DNA of 64,000 nucleotides from assembly GCA_947503525.1 (NCBI GenBank), contig CANNEA010000010.1, forward strand, positions 62,001 through 126,000, given 5' to 3'. Position 1 is the stretch's first letter; each line of letters begins with the position of its first letter. The notes beneath the pieces are model-generated. The model did not search any database and had not been told where the DNA came from. It saw only the letters and a program-made list of their open reading frames with translations. A program made the translations under genes and the position numbers. Shown piece after piece: positions 25,400 through 34,002 of the stretch. The DNA is from an uncultured Carboxylicivirga sp. (GTDB lineage: Bacteria > Bacteroidota > Bacteroidia > Bacteroidales > Marinilabiliaceae).

Positions 25400-25888
25400 T
25401 TACTCTAAACTATTTGCTTGCTCTATCCTCAATCCTATATTATGAATACCGGCTAAATCTTCAGTCCGCATACCTTGAACAATACGAAAGGTATAATCAC
25501 CAGATTCGGCAAACTTAACCCCGACCTGATAAGGTACAGCCACATGAAATAAATCGCCCCATCCTGAACCTAACCACCTACCATCATCATCAGCTAAAAT
25601 ACAATCAACTTTTTGCTGAACCATATTTCCAGATGGACTTATAACATCCACAAAAAGCCATAGGTTACTATTCGGATAATGGGACCTGTTTCGGATATTC
25701 AGAATAACATTATAGGTATTCTGCGCATTCTCAATATTGACATTAAATACGGCCATTGAATCCATATTCCAACCTTGATCGGGGATTGTCACATATTGAT
25801 CAAATACAACATTTCTATCACAACTTGCAATGCCAAGTGCTAATAGCACTGCAAACAAAAGATACTTAGTCTGTTTTATTGCCACCAT
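25400..25888 (-). CDS. gldH: Gliding motility lipoprotein GldH
   Basis: 162 residues from the ATG at 25888; the longer frame (to 25975) would start inside ricT. The lipobox is LGIASC (Cys23), followed by the GldH-typical FDQYVTIPDQGWNMDSMAVFNV and SHYPNSNLWLFVDV. GldH belongs to the gliding and type IX secretion accessory set. It overlaps the 3' end of ricT by 23 bases. Its presence agrees with the T9SS tails on two proteins of the alginate locus. Confidence 0.88.
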   Translation of the reverse strand: MVAIKQTKYLLFAVLLALGIASCDRNVVFDQYVTIPDQGWNMDSMAVFNVNIENAQNTYNVILNIRNRSHYPNSNLWLFVDVISPSGNMVQQKVDCILADDDGRWLGSGWGDLFHVAVPYQVGVKFAESGDYTFRIVQGMRTEDLAGIHNIGLRIEQANSLE

Positions 25889-27026
25889 CTTTTCGTTGGT
25901 TCTTTGGTCTGAATCGTCTCTTATTTTTATTGCGTTGATTTTGCGGACGCTTTTTCTTCTTTTTGTTTTCATCAAATCGAGTCAAGCTATCCTGGCCTAC
26001 CACATTCTTATAACTAGGTTCTGCGGCTGCTAAGGATTTAAACTCCTCGTTGGATAATTTATCTACTTTCTTTCCTTTTCGGTTTAAAAGTATCACTTCT
26101 TTCACCCTATCAACCGATACTTCAACAAGTCCAGCAGGAAACTCTTTTTCGGTACTATACCACATGATACGTTTGAAAATATCAGTTTTAAAATGGTAAT
26201 AAGGTCCTTCGCTTGTTTCAAGTGACGTGTTAATATTAGGAAAATCTGACTGTGCGTCGAGATAGGCATCTAATTCATAGTTCAAACAACACTTAAGCTT
26301 ACCACATTGCCCGGCTAATTTTTGTGGATTCAGTGATATTTCCTGATAGCGTGCAGCATTTGTAGTTACCGAGACAAAATTAGTCATCCAGGTCGAGCAA
26401 CATAGTTCTCTTCCGCATGGGCCAATTCCACCTATTCTACCTGCTTCCTGTCTTGCTCCAATCTGACGCATTTCAATACGCACTCTAAAACGATCAGCAA
26501 GAACTTTAATTAGCTCTCGAAAATCTACGCGCTCATCAGCAATATAATAGAAGATAGCTTTGGTTCTATCACCTTGATATTCCACATCACCAATCTTCAT
26601 GTTCAGATTAAGTCGTTCGGCCATGCGGCGCGACTCCAACATGGTTTCATGTTCAAGGTTTTTCGACTCTTCCCACTTCTCAATATCTGCTGGTTTAGCT
26701 TTTCGATATACACGCTTGAATTCAAAGGTTTCTGCCGAAATGTTATTCTTCTTCATTTGAAGCAATACCAATTCGCCAGTCAAAGTAATCGTTCCGATAT
26801 CATGACCCGGAGAAGCCTCCACAGCTACAACATCACCTTTTTCAAGCTTTAAACCATTACTATTATTAAAATATCCTTTACGTGTATTTTTAAACTGAAC
26901 CTCAACTATGCTTGTACTATTTATGCTTGCGGGTAAATCGTCCAGCCAATCGAATACATCCAATTTGCCACAACGACTTGTACAATTTGTACACCCCGTT
27001 TTTTCCTGCTCCTTTACTTCTTCCAT
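25866..27026 (-). CDS. ricT: PSP1/RicT family protein
   Basis: 386 residues. The conserved PSP1 core (VEVQFKNTRKGYFNNSNG, GDVVAVEASPGHDIGTITLTG) is followed by GIGPCGRELCCSTW and GKLKCCLNYE; these cysteines belong to the family's Fe-S-binding set. A CTNCTSRCGK cluster at the N-terminus adds more cysteines. The tail of about 35 residues is very basic (RPQNQRNKNKRRFRPKNQRK), suggesting RNA binding. In Firmicutes RicT acts with RicA/RicF on RNase Y-dependent mRNA processing; the role in Bacteroidota is not known to me. Confidence 0.88.
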   Translation of the reverse strand: MEEVKEQEKTGCTNCTSRCGKLDVFDWLDDLPASINSTSIVEVQFKNTRKGYFNNSNGLKLEKGDVVAVEASPGHDIGTITLTGELVLLQMKKNNISAETFEFKRVYRKAKPADIEKWEESKNLEHETMLESRRMAERLNLNMKIGDVEYQGDRTKAIFYYIADERVDFRELIKVLADRFRVRIEMRQIGARQEAGRIGGIGPCGRELCCSTWMTNFVSVTTNAARYQEISLNPQKLAGQCGKLKCCLNYELDAYLDAQSDFPNINTSLETSEGPYYHFKTDIFKRIMWYSTEKEFPAGLVEVSVDRVKEVILLNRKGKKVDKLSNEEFKSLAAAEPSYKNVVGQDSLTRFDENKKKKKRPQNQRNKNKRRFRPKNQRKDGGNKTD

Positions 27027-27076
27027 AATTTCAAATATAAAAGGCTCAACGGCCTTGAGAATTTGCTAAAATCCAG

Positions 27077-28198
27077 CTACTGTTTAAGCAGCATGATAAT
27101 CTTCAAACACAAATCCATTAATATAATACGTGCATTCCCATTTTGTTCAAGATGAGAATGTGCTAAACTAAATTCTTCGCTCAACTCCAACACATTATTA
27201 TCGTTGATGAAAGGCGAAAACCGTTCTGAAAAATTCTTTTCTTCCGGCGTAAGATACAATAAATCTACTTCCTGAATATTCATCATAAAGTTTTCCCGGA
27301 TAAGTCGTAAAGCAAAATCCAGAAAATTCTTTAAGCGCTCTTTAGGCTGACTATTCATTTCGTCGCACCAGTCAATTAAATCAAATAGCTTACGTCCATA
27401 TGCCTGACGCATTAAATTTACAAACTTATCAAAGAAAAATGCCCTTTCTTCCCCTTGACCAACAATTTCACGTGCCGCAACAAAATTACCCACGGCCAGC
27501 TTTGCGTATTGCTCTCCTTCATCAGTTGATATACCAAATTCATCAACTAGTGCCGACGCAATTTTTTCATTTGATATTCGGGGTAGTTTCAATAATTGCG
27601 CTCTACTCTGTATGGTCCCCAGTACTTCTGAAGGATTGTCCGAAACTAAAATAAAAACCGTTCCCTCCGGTGGTTCCTCAAGCATCTTTAGCAATTTATT
27701 CGCTGCCGAAACATGCATCTTTTCAGGCAACCATATGATCATCACCTTATACTTAGCTTCAAATGTTTTAAGACTAAGTTTCTTAATGATTGTCTGACTT
27801 TCCTGACTATAAATTAGACCTTGTTTATCTGAATTGAGATAAGTATACCATTGACGCAGATTAAAATATTTCTGCTCCAACACAAAGTTTCGAAACTCAG
27901 TAATATATGAATCACTAACAGGATTTTTGTGTTTCGGACTTTTCACAACGGGGTAAACAAAGTGTAAGTCAGGATGAACCAATTTATTATATTTCACACA
28001 CGATGAACACACCCCACATGAATCATCTTCCTGTCGGTCCATGCAATTAAGGTATTGAGCAAAAGCCAAGGCAATATTTAACTTACCGATGCCTTCAGGT
28101 CCCGCAAACATTTGGGCATGACTAACACGGTTTTCATTCACCATATTAATCAAATGTTTCTTTATCGAATCGTGACCAATTACCTCTTTAAACCTCAT
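27077..28198 (-). CDS. holB: DNA polymerase III subunit delta'
   Basis: 373 residues. FAGPEGIGKL (residues 31-40) is the P-loop; the zinc module has Cys52, Cys61, Cys64 and Cys67 as in E. coli delta'. EEPPEGTVFILVSD and IQSRAQLLKLPR are conserved clamp-loader elements. Part of the clamp loader that places the sliding clamp on DNA. It has its own promoter (28222-28250) and heads the minus-strand run with ricT. Confidence 0.92.
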   Translation of the reverse strand: MRFKEVIGHDSIKKHLINMVNENRVSHAQMFAGPEGIGKLNIALAFAQYLNCMDRQEDDSCGVCSSCVKYNKLVHPDLHFVYPVVKSPKHKNPVSDSYITEFRNFVLEQKYFNLRQWYTYLNSDKQGLIYSQESQTIIKKLSLKTFEAKYKVMIIWLPEKMHVSAANKLLKMLEEPPEGTVFILVSDNPSEVLGTIQSRAQLLKLPRISNEKIASALVDEFGISTDEGEQYAKLAVGNFVAAREIVGQGEERAFFFDKFVNLMRQAYGRKLFDLIDWCDEMNSQPKERLKNFLDFALRLIRENFMMNIQEVDLLYLTPEEKNFSERFSPFINDNNVLELSEEFSLAHSHLEQNGNARIILMDLCLKIIMLLKQ

Positions 28199-28221
28199 TC
28201 AACTGTAAAAAAATAAAAAAT

Positions 28222-28250
28222 CAAAGATAACAATTTAGTTGGTTGCCAAA
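28222..28250 (-). promoter_or_regulatory. Promoter of holB
   Basis: On the minus strand TTTGG (28246-28250) and TATCTTTG (28222-28229) are separated by 16 bases and match the Bacteroidota -33 (TTTG) and -7 (TAnnTTTG) boxes. The start codon lies 24 bases on. Confidence 0.65.
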
Positions 28251-28288
28251 AACCCAATCAGGGCTTCATAAATTAACTAATAAGCCAA

Positions 28289-28315
28289 TTGATTAAAGAC
28301 AAAAAACTAACTTTG
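28289..28315 (+). promoter_or_regulatory. Promoter of the radical SAM gene
   Basis: TTG at 28289-28291, 16 bases, then TAACTTTG at 28308-28315, matching the -33/-7 consensus. The start codon is 13 bases downstream, so the leader is very short. It is divergent from the holB promoter. Confidence 0.65.
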
Positions 28316-28327
28316 CAAAAAAAATAA

Positions 28328-29107
28328 ATGTCCACATTCTTATTTGACAAAACGGTTTTCGGACCAGTTATGAGCCGCAGGTTAGGCGTATCACTTGGGA
28401 TAAACTTGCTTCCGAACAACCGTAAAATCTGTTCTTTTGATTGTATTTATTGCGAATGCGGTTTAAATGGAGAATTGGGAGATAAGGAAAGCGTTATGCC
28501 ATCTCGTGATGACGTTAAAAAAGCTTTGGAGGATAAGCTGATTTCAATGCTTAAAGAAAACCTAAAACCTGATGTCATTACTTTTGCTGGCAACGGAGAA
28601 CCAACTTTACATCCTGATTTTGCAACCATTATAGATGATACAATTGATCTAAGAAATAAGTATTGTGCAGAAGCCAGGATAGCAGTTTTATCCAATGCCT
28701 CACGCCTTCATAAATCAGATGTATTTAATGCTTTGCTTAAGATTGATGATAACATTCAAAAGCTAGATTCCGGTTTAAAAGAAACAATAATACAATTAGA
28801 TCAGCCCAATTACCCTTTTGATCTGAATAAAACAATTGAGCAACTGAAAGCTTTTAATGGGCAAGTTATCATTCAAACCATGTTTGTGACAGGAGAGGTT
28901 AATGAAGAAAGCATTGACAATACAGGCCTTGAAAATTTGGAGGCCTGGTTATCTGCGCTGGATCAAATTCAACCAGATAGCGTTATGATATACACAATTG
29001 AAAGAGACACACCATACAACTCACTTAAAAAAGTTTCATTAACTTTATTAAAAGAAATCGCACAAAAAGCAGAAAAAAGAGGCTTTAAGGTTTCAGTATC
29101 TGGTTAA
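28328..29107 (+). CDS. Radical SAM protein (COG0731-like)
   Basis: 259 residues. Cys35, Cys39 and Cys42 (CSFDCIYC) form the CX3CX2C site for the SAM-binding [4Fe-4S] cluster. VITFAGNGEPTLHP is the conserved glycine-rich strand. The N-terminus (VFGPVMSRRLGVSLGINLLP) and overall length match a widespread prokaryotic group of unknown substrate that is related to wyosine-synthesis enzymes. It is followed after six bases by a glycosyltransferase gene. Family confident, reaction unknown. Confidence 0.85.
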   Translation: MSTFLFDKTVFGPVMSRRLGVSLGINLLPNNRKICSFDCIYCECGLNGELGDKESVMPSRDDVKKALEDKLISMLKENLKPDVITFAGNGEPTLHPDFATIIDDTIDLRNKYCAEARIAVLSNASRLHKSDVFNALLKIDDNIQKLDSGLKETIIQLDQPNYPFDLNKTIEQLKAFNGQVIIQTMFVTGEVNEESIDNTGLENLEAWLSALDQIQPDSVMIYTIERDTPYNSLKKVSLTLLKEIAQKAEKRGFKVSVSG

Positions 29108-29113
29108 GATATA

Positions 29114-30205
29114 ATGACTAGCTTTTCGATAAATAAACGCAGGGTATTAATCAGTCCGTTAAACTGGGGACTTGGTCATGCTACAAGATTACTGCCTATT
29201 ATCGAGGCCTTATTAAAGGAGGGACATGAGTGCATTATAGCTGGGGAATCTCCTTCAATCGACGTCATTAAAGAAGCCTTTCCAGGCTTAAAATATGAAA
29301 CAATCAGTGGCTTCAGGGTTAAATTAGCCAATAGCAAGCATCAACTTCTGAAGCTTTTTATACAACTCCCTGCTTTAATTTCATCTATTTATCGCGACCG
29401 AATTACATGTAGTACACTTATACATAAACACAATATCAACTTAACAATATCGGACAATCGCTATGGCTTCCATAACAAAAAGGTTCCATCCATAATAGTC
29501 ACTCATCAGACTACACCCAAATTAGGTCGAATTATGCATTGGTCGAAACCTTTAGTTAAAAACATCTTGAGAAGATGGATTAGCCATTTCGACAACTGCT
29601 GGATACCAGACATCAATACAATTCCAAATTTATCAGGGCAGCTATCAAGAGGAATAGCAAATGCCAAAACTCTACGTATAGGAATATTATCAAGGTTGGC
29701 ACTTAATAGCAGCAAACAAGCAAAACCTACCTTAGAAATTGCACCTGACATACTTGTTATCTTATCAGGCCCCGAACCCCAACGCTCAATTTTAGAAAAA
29801 GAAATAATCAAACGATATAAAGATGCTGAACTCGATGTCGTTATTTTACAAGGCTTGCCACAAAAAGAATCTGTTTCGAAGAAAATGGGTGCGATAACAT
29901 TTATTTCGCATTGTAATGCTTTCGATTATCAACATCTATTACTTAAAAGTAAATTGATAATTTGTCGCTCAGGCTACTCTACAATAATGGATTTATTTTA
30001 TCTTAATCGAAAAGCCATTTTAATTCCAACTCCAGGTCAATACGAACAAGAATATCTGGCTTTACACCTTCACAGTTACTTTCATTTTCCAATAGTGAAG
30101 CAAAGTCGTATCACCAAAACCTCCCGCCTAAATCCTTTAGACAAAAGCGATGAGCTTGGACTTAATAATTATTCCGAAAGTTTTCAGCTTCCTGCCCTTC
30201 CATAA
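29114..30205 (+). CDS. GT28/MurG-like glycosyltransferase
   Basis: 363 residues, two Rossmann-like halves. The N-terminus carries LNWGLGHATRLLP, the nucleotide-sugar transferase glycine loop, and the C-terminal half has ICRSGYSTIMDLFYLNRKAILIPTPGQYEQEYLA, which matches the UDP-sugar pocket of MurG-type enzymes. The real murG is expected in the cell-wall cluster, so this is a paralogue with another acceptor, perhaps a lipid. It is translationally close to the radical SAM gene. Confidence 0.75.
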   Translation: MTSFSINKRRVLISPLNWGLGHATRLLPIIEALLKEGHECIIAGESPSIDVIKEAFPGLKYETISGFRVKLANSKHQLLKLFIQLPALISSIYRDRITCSTLIHKHNINLTISDNRYGFHNKKVPSIIVTHQTTPKLGRIMHWSKPLVKNILRRWISHFDNCWIPDINTIPNLSGQLSRGIANAKTLRIGILSRLALNSSKQAKPTLEIAPDILVILSGPEPQRSILEKEIIKRYKDAELDVVILQGLPQKESVSKKMGAITFISHCNAFDYQHLLLKSKLIICRSGYSTIMDLFYLNRKAILIPTPGQYEQEYLALHLHSYFHFPIVKQSRITKTSRLNPLDKSDELGLNNYSESFQLPALP

Positions 30206-30406
30206 CACCTTATTAAATTGCACCAATCATAAGACAAGCTTAATCCTAATTATTAATGCATTCGTCAATATCCGTAAACTAATATTTCATTTTTGTGTAT
30301 TAAATATTGAATCTAAAGCAAACCATTTTAATGATGTTGCGTAATAAAAAGCAATCACGCATATGAACAGCTCTAAGATTAACAAATAAACTAACGCACA
30401 ACAACG

Positions 30407-30859
30407 ATGATAACTACATTGATAATTATACTAATACTAGCTTTAGCCGGCTTATGGTTCTGGAAAAAAGGCATCTTTATTCTTGCTGAAAGAAATGCCG
30501 TCAGCACTTTGGAGTCACTTCTATTTAGTAAAGGAGATAAACAGAAGGAAAGTATAATATCATCGATGATGAAAATTACGAATGACAAGTATTCAAAAGA
30601 GCAGCTTCTTGATTACTTTCTTAAAATAAAAGGTTTGCAGGTAGTGAATTTCTGTGACCCTGTTAATTTCTGGACCAGAAAATATTTAATGAGTCCTACA
30701 AAACTCAAACTAAATTATTTTGAACAGGTGAAGTTTTATGAAACTTTCCTGAACTATCCGGAAACCAGTGGAATTATTAAAAGAAAAGAAACAAATAAAA
30801 AAGGATACTTATCGAGTGAACCCAAGAGCGTATTCTTTCATAAAAAACAATTGGCTTAA
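30407..30859 (+). CDS. Hypothetical membrane-anchored protein
   Basis: 150 residues. Residues 2-18 form one membrane helix, and the rest is a soluble domain rich in Lys and aromatic residues with no motif I recognise. Codon use is like that of the neighbours and a strong terminator follows, so it is likely a true gene. No partner is evident: the glycosyltransferase is 200 bases upstream and the S46 peptidase has its own promoter. Confidence 0.65.
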   Translation: MITTLIIILILALAGLWFWKKGIFILAERNAVSTLESLLFSKGDKQKESIISSMMKITNDKYSKEQLLDYFLKIKGLQVVNFCDPVNFWTRKYLMSPTKLKLNYFEQVKFYETFLNYPETSGIIKRKETNKKGYLSSEPKSVFFHKKQLA

Positions 30860-30918
30860 GAGCCTTCAAGACTGTTAGGGGGACAAGTGGAAAACAATTT
30901 CTTCTTGTCAGGAAAGCG

Positions 30919-30950
30919 AACCGGATAAGCAATTATCCGGTTTTGTTTTA
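30919..30950 (+). terminator. Intrinsic terminator after the hypothetical gene
   Basis: AACCGGATAA (30919-30928) and TTATCCGGTT (30933-30942) form a perfect 10-pair stem with loop GCAA, followed by a T-rich run. Confidence 0.85.
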
Positions 30951-30967
30951 TATACTACCCACAAATG

Positions 30968-30997
30968 TTTTGTGTTATTTGGAAAATTATATCTTTG
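30968..30997 (+). promoter_or_regulatory. Promoter of the S46 peptidase gene
   Basis: TTTTG (30968-30972), 17 bases, then TATCTTTG (30990-30997) fit the Bacteroidota promoter consensus. It predicts an untranslated leader of about 120 bases before 31125. Confidence 0.6.
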
Positions 30998-31124
30998 CCG
31001 ATCAATATTAAAGTATCAAACAGAAAGTAAACAATAGGACTTACAGCACACATTCACAACTACACCTTTATATTCAAAAGGATACAACAGATGTCAATCT
31101 GTAAGCTCCAAATAAATTAGTATT

Positions 31125-33278
31125 ATGAAACAAATTGCAGCATTACTGCTTATTGCAACAATTAGCTTAAGCCAGATGGTTAAAGCTGACGAGGGAATGT
31201 GGCTATTACCTTTGGTAAACAAGCTCAACATGAATAAAATGCAGGAGCTTGGAATGAACTTAAGTTCTGAAGACATTTATAGCATTAATAACTCCAGCCT
31301 GAAAGATGCCATTGTTATTTTCGGAAGAGGTTGTACAGGAGAGTTAATTTCGGACCAAGGATTGATTCTTACAAACCACCACTGTGGTTATGGAAACATA
31401 CAAGCTTTGAGCTCAGTTGAGCACAATTATCTTGAAGATGGTTTTTGGGCAAAGAGCAAAGATCAGGAATTACCTGCAGAAGGACTTTCAGTCACTTTCA
31501 TGAAATACATGGAAGACATTACCGAAAAAATTAATGCTGACTTGAATGATGAAATGAGCGAAGCAGAGCGTCGTGCAAAAATCAAGGAAGTATCTAATGC
31601 ATTAATTAAAGAAGCAACTGAGGGCAACCACTACAGAGCAATTGTTCAAGATTATTTTGAAGGCAATCAGTTCTTTATTATCGTATATGAGCAATTTAAA
31701 GATGTTCGTTTTGTAGGCGCACCACCATCATCAATTGGTAAATTTGGTCATGACACCGATAACTGGATGTGGCCACGTCATACTGGTGACTTTAGTATGT
31801 TTCGTGTGTATTGTGGTCCTGACGGGAAACCAGCTGAATACTCAAAAGACAACGTACCTTACAAGCCTGCGCACCATTTACCAGTATCATTGAAAGGAGT
31901 TAAAATGGATGACTTTGCAATGACCATTGGCTTTCCGGGTAGTACTGAGCGCTATCTAACATCATGGGGCATTGAAGAACGTATGAACATAACTAACCAG
32001 TCACGCATTAAGCCTCGTGGAATGAAGCAAGATGTTTGGAACGTTGATATGATGGCCAGCGAAAAAGTGCGTATTCAATATGCATCTAAATTCTCACGCA
32101 GCTCCAACTACTGGAAAAACAGTATTGGCATGAACCGTGGCTTAGAGAAGCTAAATGTATTAGATCAAAAAAGAGAACTTGAAAAAGAATTCTCAAAATG
32201 GGTTAACGCCTCTTCAGATCGCAAAGCCAAATATGGTGATATTCTTCCCAATCTGGAAAAAGCATATACGGATCAGGCTCCTTACATTAAAGCCAACAGT
32301 TATCTTCGCGAATGCCTGCTTATGGGAACTGAAGTGTTTTACTTCTCACTAAATGCACGCAATCTTAAAGAAGCACTTGAAAGTGAGAAACAAGAAGATA
32401 TCGATGCCGCGATTGAAGGTTTAAAAGCTGCTGGTGAAAAGTTTTACAAAAACTATTATCCTGAAACGGATCGCAAAGTATTGACGACTCTAAGCAAATT
32501 ATATGCTGAAGAAATTGATGCAAAATACCATCCTACGTTTTACGAGACTGTTAATAAGAAATTCAAAGGCAACTACGAAAAGTATGCAAATACTATTTTT
32601 AGCAAATCAATCTTTTCAAGTCAAGAGCGCTTTAATGCCTTTTTAGCAAAGCCATCGTTAAAAACACTTAATAAAGACCTTGCATTTCAGGCTGGTGTTT
32701 CTACAATAGAAACTTACCGCTCTATCGCAGGTATGATTCAGGAAAGTGCTGCTACCATAGCTGAAAGCAATCGTCTATTCCTGGCTGGTCTTATGGAAAT
32801 GAATCCTGATAAGGTTTACTATCCTGACGCTAACTTTACAATGCGTTTGAGCTACGGTAGTGTTGGCGATTACGAACCTCGTGATGGAGTGAAGTACAAA
32901 CACTTCACTACTATTGAAGGTATAATGGAAAAAGAAGATCCTGACAACTATGAGTTTTTGGTTCCAGCCAAACTGAAAGAGTTATGGAAAGCTAAAGACT
33001 ATGGTCAGTACGCTAACTGCGCAGGTGACCTTCCGGTTTGTTTTACATCAAACAATGACATTACAGGTGGTAACAGCGGAAGTCCGGTAATCAATGCCGA
33101 TGGTGAATTATTCGGTTTGGCCTTTGATGGCAACTGGGAAGCCATGAGCGGTGATATCGCTTTTGAAACTGAACTGCAGAAGTGTATCAATGTTGACATC
33201 CGCTATGTACTGTTTATTATTGACAAATATGCAGGTGCAACTAACTTGATTGATGAAATGACTTTGGTAAAAGAATAA
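31125..33278 (+). CDS. S46 family dipeptidyl-peptidase (DPP7/DPP11 type)
   Basis: 717 residues with a signal peptide (cut near KAD, about 21). The chymotrypsin-like core has TNHHCGY (catalytic His at 85/86), FGHDTDNWMWPRHTGDF with the Asp region, and TGGNSGSPV with Ser651. A helical cap domain is inserted in the middle, as in all S46 peptidases. These periplasmic enzymes remove dipeptides from oligopeptides and serve amino acid supply. Gly669 (AFDGNWE) occupies the place where, as I recall the family, acid-specific DPP11 has Arg, which would favour a DPP7-like preference for hydrophobic residues; this needs an alignment. Confidence 0.92.
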   Translation: MKQIAALLLIATISLSQMVKADEGMWLLPLVNKLNMNKMQELGMNLSSEDIYSINNSSLKDAIVIFGRGCTGELISDQGLILTNHHCGYGNIQALSSVEHNYLEDGFWAKSKDQELPAEGLSVTFMKYMEDITEKINADLNDEMSEAERRAKIKEVSNALIKEATEGNHYRAIVQDYFEGNQFFIIVYEQFKDVRFVGAPPSSIGKFGHDTDNWMWPRHTGDFSMFRVYCGPDGKPAEYSKDNVPYKPAHHLPVSLKGVKMDDFAMTIGFPGSTERYLTSWGIEERMNITNQSRIKPRGMKQDVWNVDMMASEKVRIQYASKFSRSSNYWKNSIGMNRGLEKLNVLDQKRELEKEFSKWVNASSDRKAKYGDILPNLEKAYTDQAPYIKANSYLRECLLMGTEVFYFSLNARNLKEALESEKQEDIDAAIEGLKAAGEKFYKNYYPETDRKVLTTLSKLYAEEIDAKYHPTFYETVNKKFKGNYEKYANTIFSKSIFSSQERFNAFLAKPSLKTLNKDLAFQAGVSTIETYRSIAGMIQESAATIAESNRLFLAGLMEMNPDKVYYPDANFTMRLSYGSVGDYEPRDGVKYKHFTTIEGIMEKEDPDNYEFLVPAKLKELWKAKDYGQYANCAGDLPVCFTSNNDITGGNSGSPVINADGELFGLAFDGNWEAMSGDIAFETELQKCINVDIRYVLFIIDKYAGATNLIDEMTLVKE

Positions 33279-33298
33279 ATCCAATATCATATGATATC

Positions 33299-33329
33299 AA
33301 AGCCAGCAGAAAATTCTGCTGGCTTTTTT
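33299..33329 (+). terminator. Intrinsic terminator of the S46 peptidase gene
   Basis: AAAGCCAGCAG and CTGCTGGCTTT are exact complements around a short A/T loop and are followed by a run of T. It lies upstream of the RNase H start chosen here. Confidence 0.85.
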
Positions 33330-33374
33330 GTTCTCAAAACAAAAGCTAATTTTATAGCCAAATCACATCTGAAA

Positions 33375-34001
33375 ATGGCTAAGAAAAACAAGTTTTATGT
33401 AGTATGGAAGGGTGCCAAATCGGGCATTTACAATTCGTGGCCAGAGTGTCAAGCCCAAATAAAGGGATTTCCTGGTGCTCAATATAAAGGATTTGAAACT
33501 CGCATCGAAGCAGAAAAAGCCTACAAAAGCTCACCATTTGGATTTATCGGTACTGCAGCCAAAAAATCAAACAAAAAAACATTCAACTCAAAAAGCAATA
33601 TCGTTCAGCACAGTATTTCAGTAGATGCAGCGTGTAGCGGCAACCCTGGTGTTATGGAATACCAAGGCGTTAACACTAAAACAGGAGAGCAGTTATTCCA
33701 TATGAAATACGATTTGGGAACAAATAACATTGGAGAATTCTTAGCTCTTGTGCATGGTCTGTCCTATCTAAAAAAGCATAAATCGCCTGTGCCTATTTAC
33801 TCCGATTCCAAAATTGCAATGGGTTGGGTTGAGAAGAAAAAGTGTAAATCGAAATTGGAAGATAATGCGGCCACCAAGGAACTATTCGAATTTGTCGCCA
33901 GAGCAGAAAACTGGTTAAAGAACAATAGTTATTCCACTCAAATATTAAAATGGGACACCAAAAACTGGGGAGAAATTCCTGCCGATTTCGGACGTAAATA
34001 G
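33375..34001 (+). CDS. rnhA: Ribonuclease HI with N-terminal RNA:DNA hybrid-binding domain
   Basis: 208 residues from the ATG at 33375; the longer frame starting at 33291 would run through the terminator hairpin and has no sensible N-terminus. Residues 5-50 (KFYVVWKGAKSGIYNSWPEC) form the hybrid-binding (viroplasmin) domain of eukaryotic-type RNase H1. The catalytic domain has Asp84, Glu121, Asp144 and Asp204. It degrades RNA in RNA-DNA hybrids. A second RNase H (RNase HII) lies 3 kb away. Confidence 0.9.
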   Translation: MAKKNKFYVVWKGAKSGIYNSWPECQAQIKGFPGAQYKGFETRIEAEKAYKSSPFGFIGTAAKKSNKKTFNSKSNIVQHSISVDAACSGNPGVMEYQGVNTKTGEQLFHMKYDLGTNNIGEFLALVHGLSYLKKHKSPVPIYSDSKIAMGWVEKKKCKSKLEDNAATKELFEFVARAENWLKNNSYSTQILKWDTKNWGEIPADFGRK

Positions 34002-34002
34002 T

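Noticed and set aside
25889-25975. Longer N-terminus for GldH
   Set aside because: It is highly basic, lies inside ricT, and would put the lipobox 50 residues in; the ATG at 25888 gives a normal lipoprotein signal.
28238-28250. TTGGTTGCCAA near the holB promoter, similar to the TTGGTnnACCAA operator
   Set aside because: The arms are four bases with a three-base centre, so spacing differs, and it overlaps the -33 box of a housekeeping gene; probably chance.
33291-33374. Longer N-terminus for RNase HI
   Set aside because: The extra 28 codons run through the terminator hairpin of the S46 gene, and the conserved domain begins right after the ATG at 33375.
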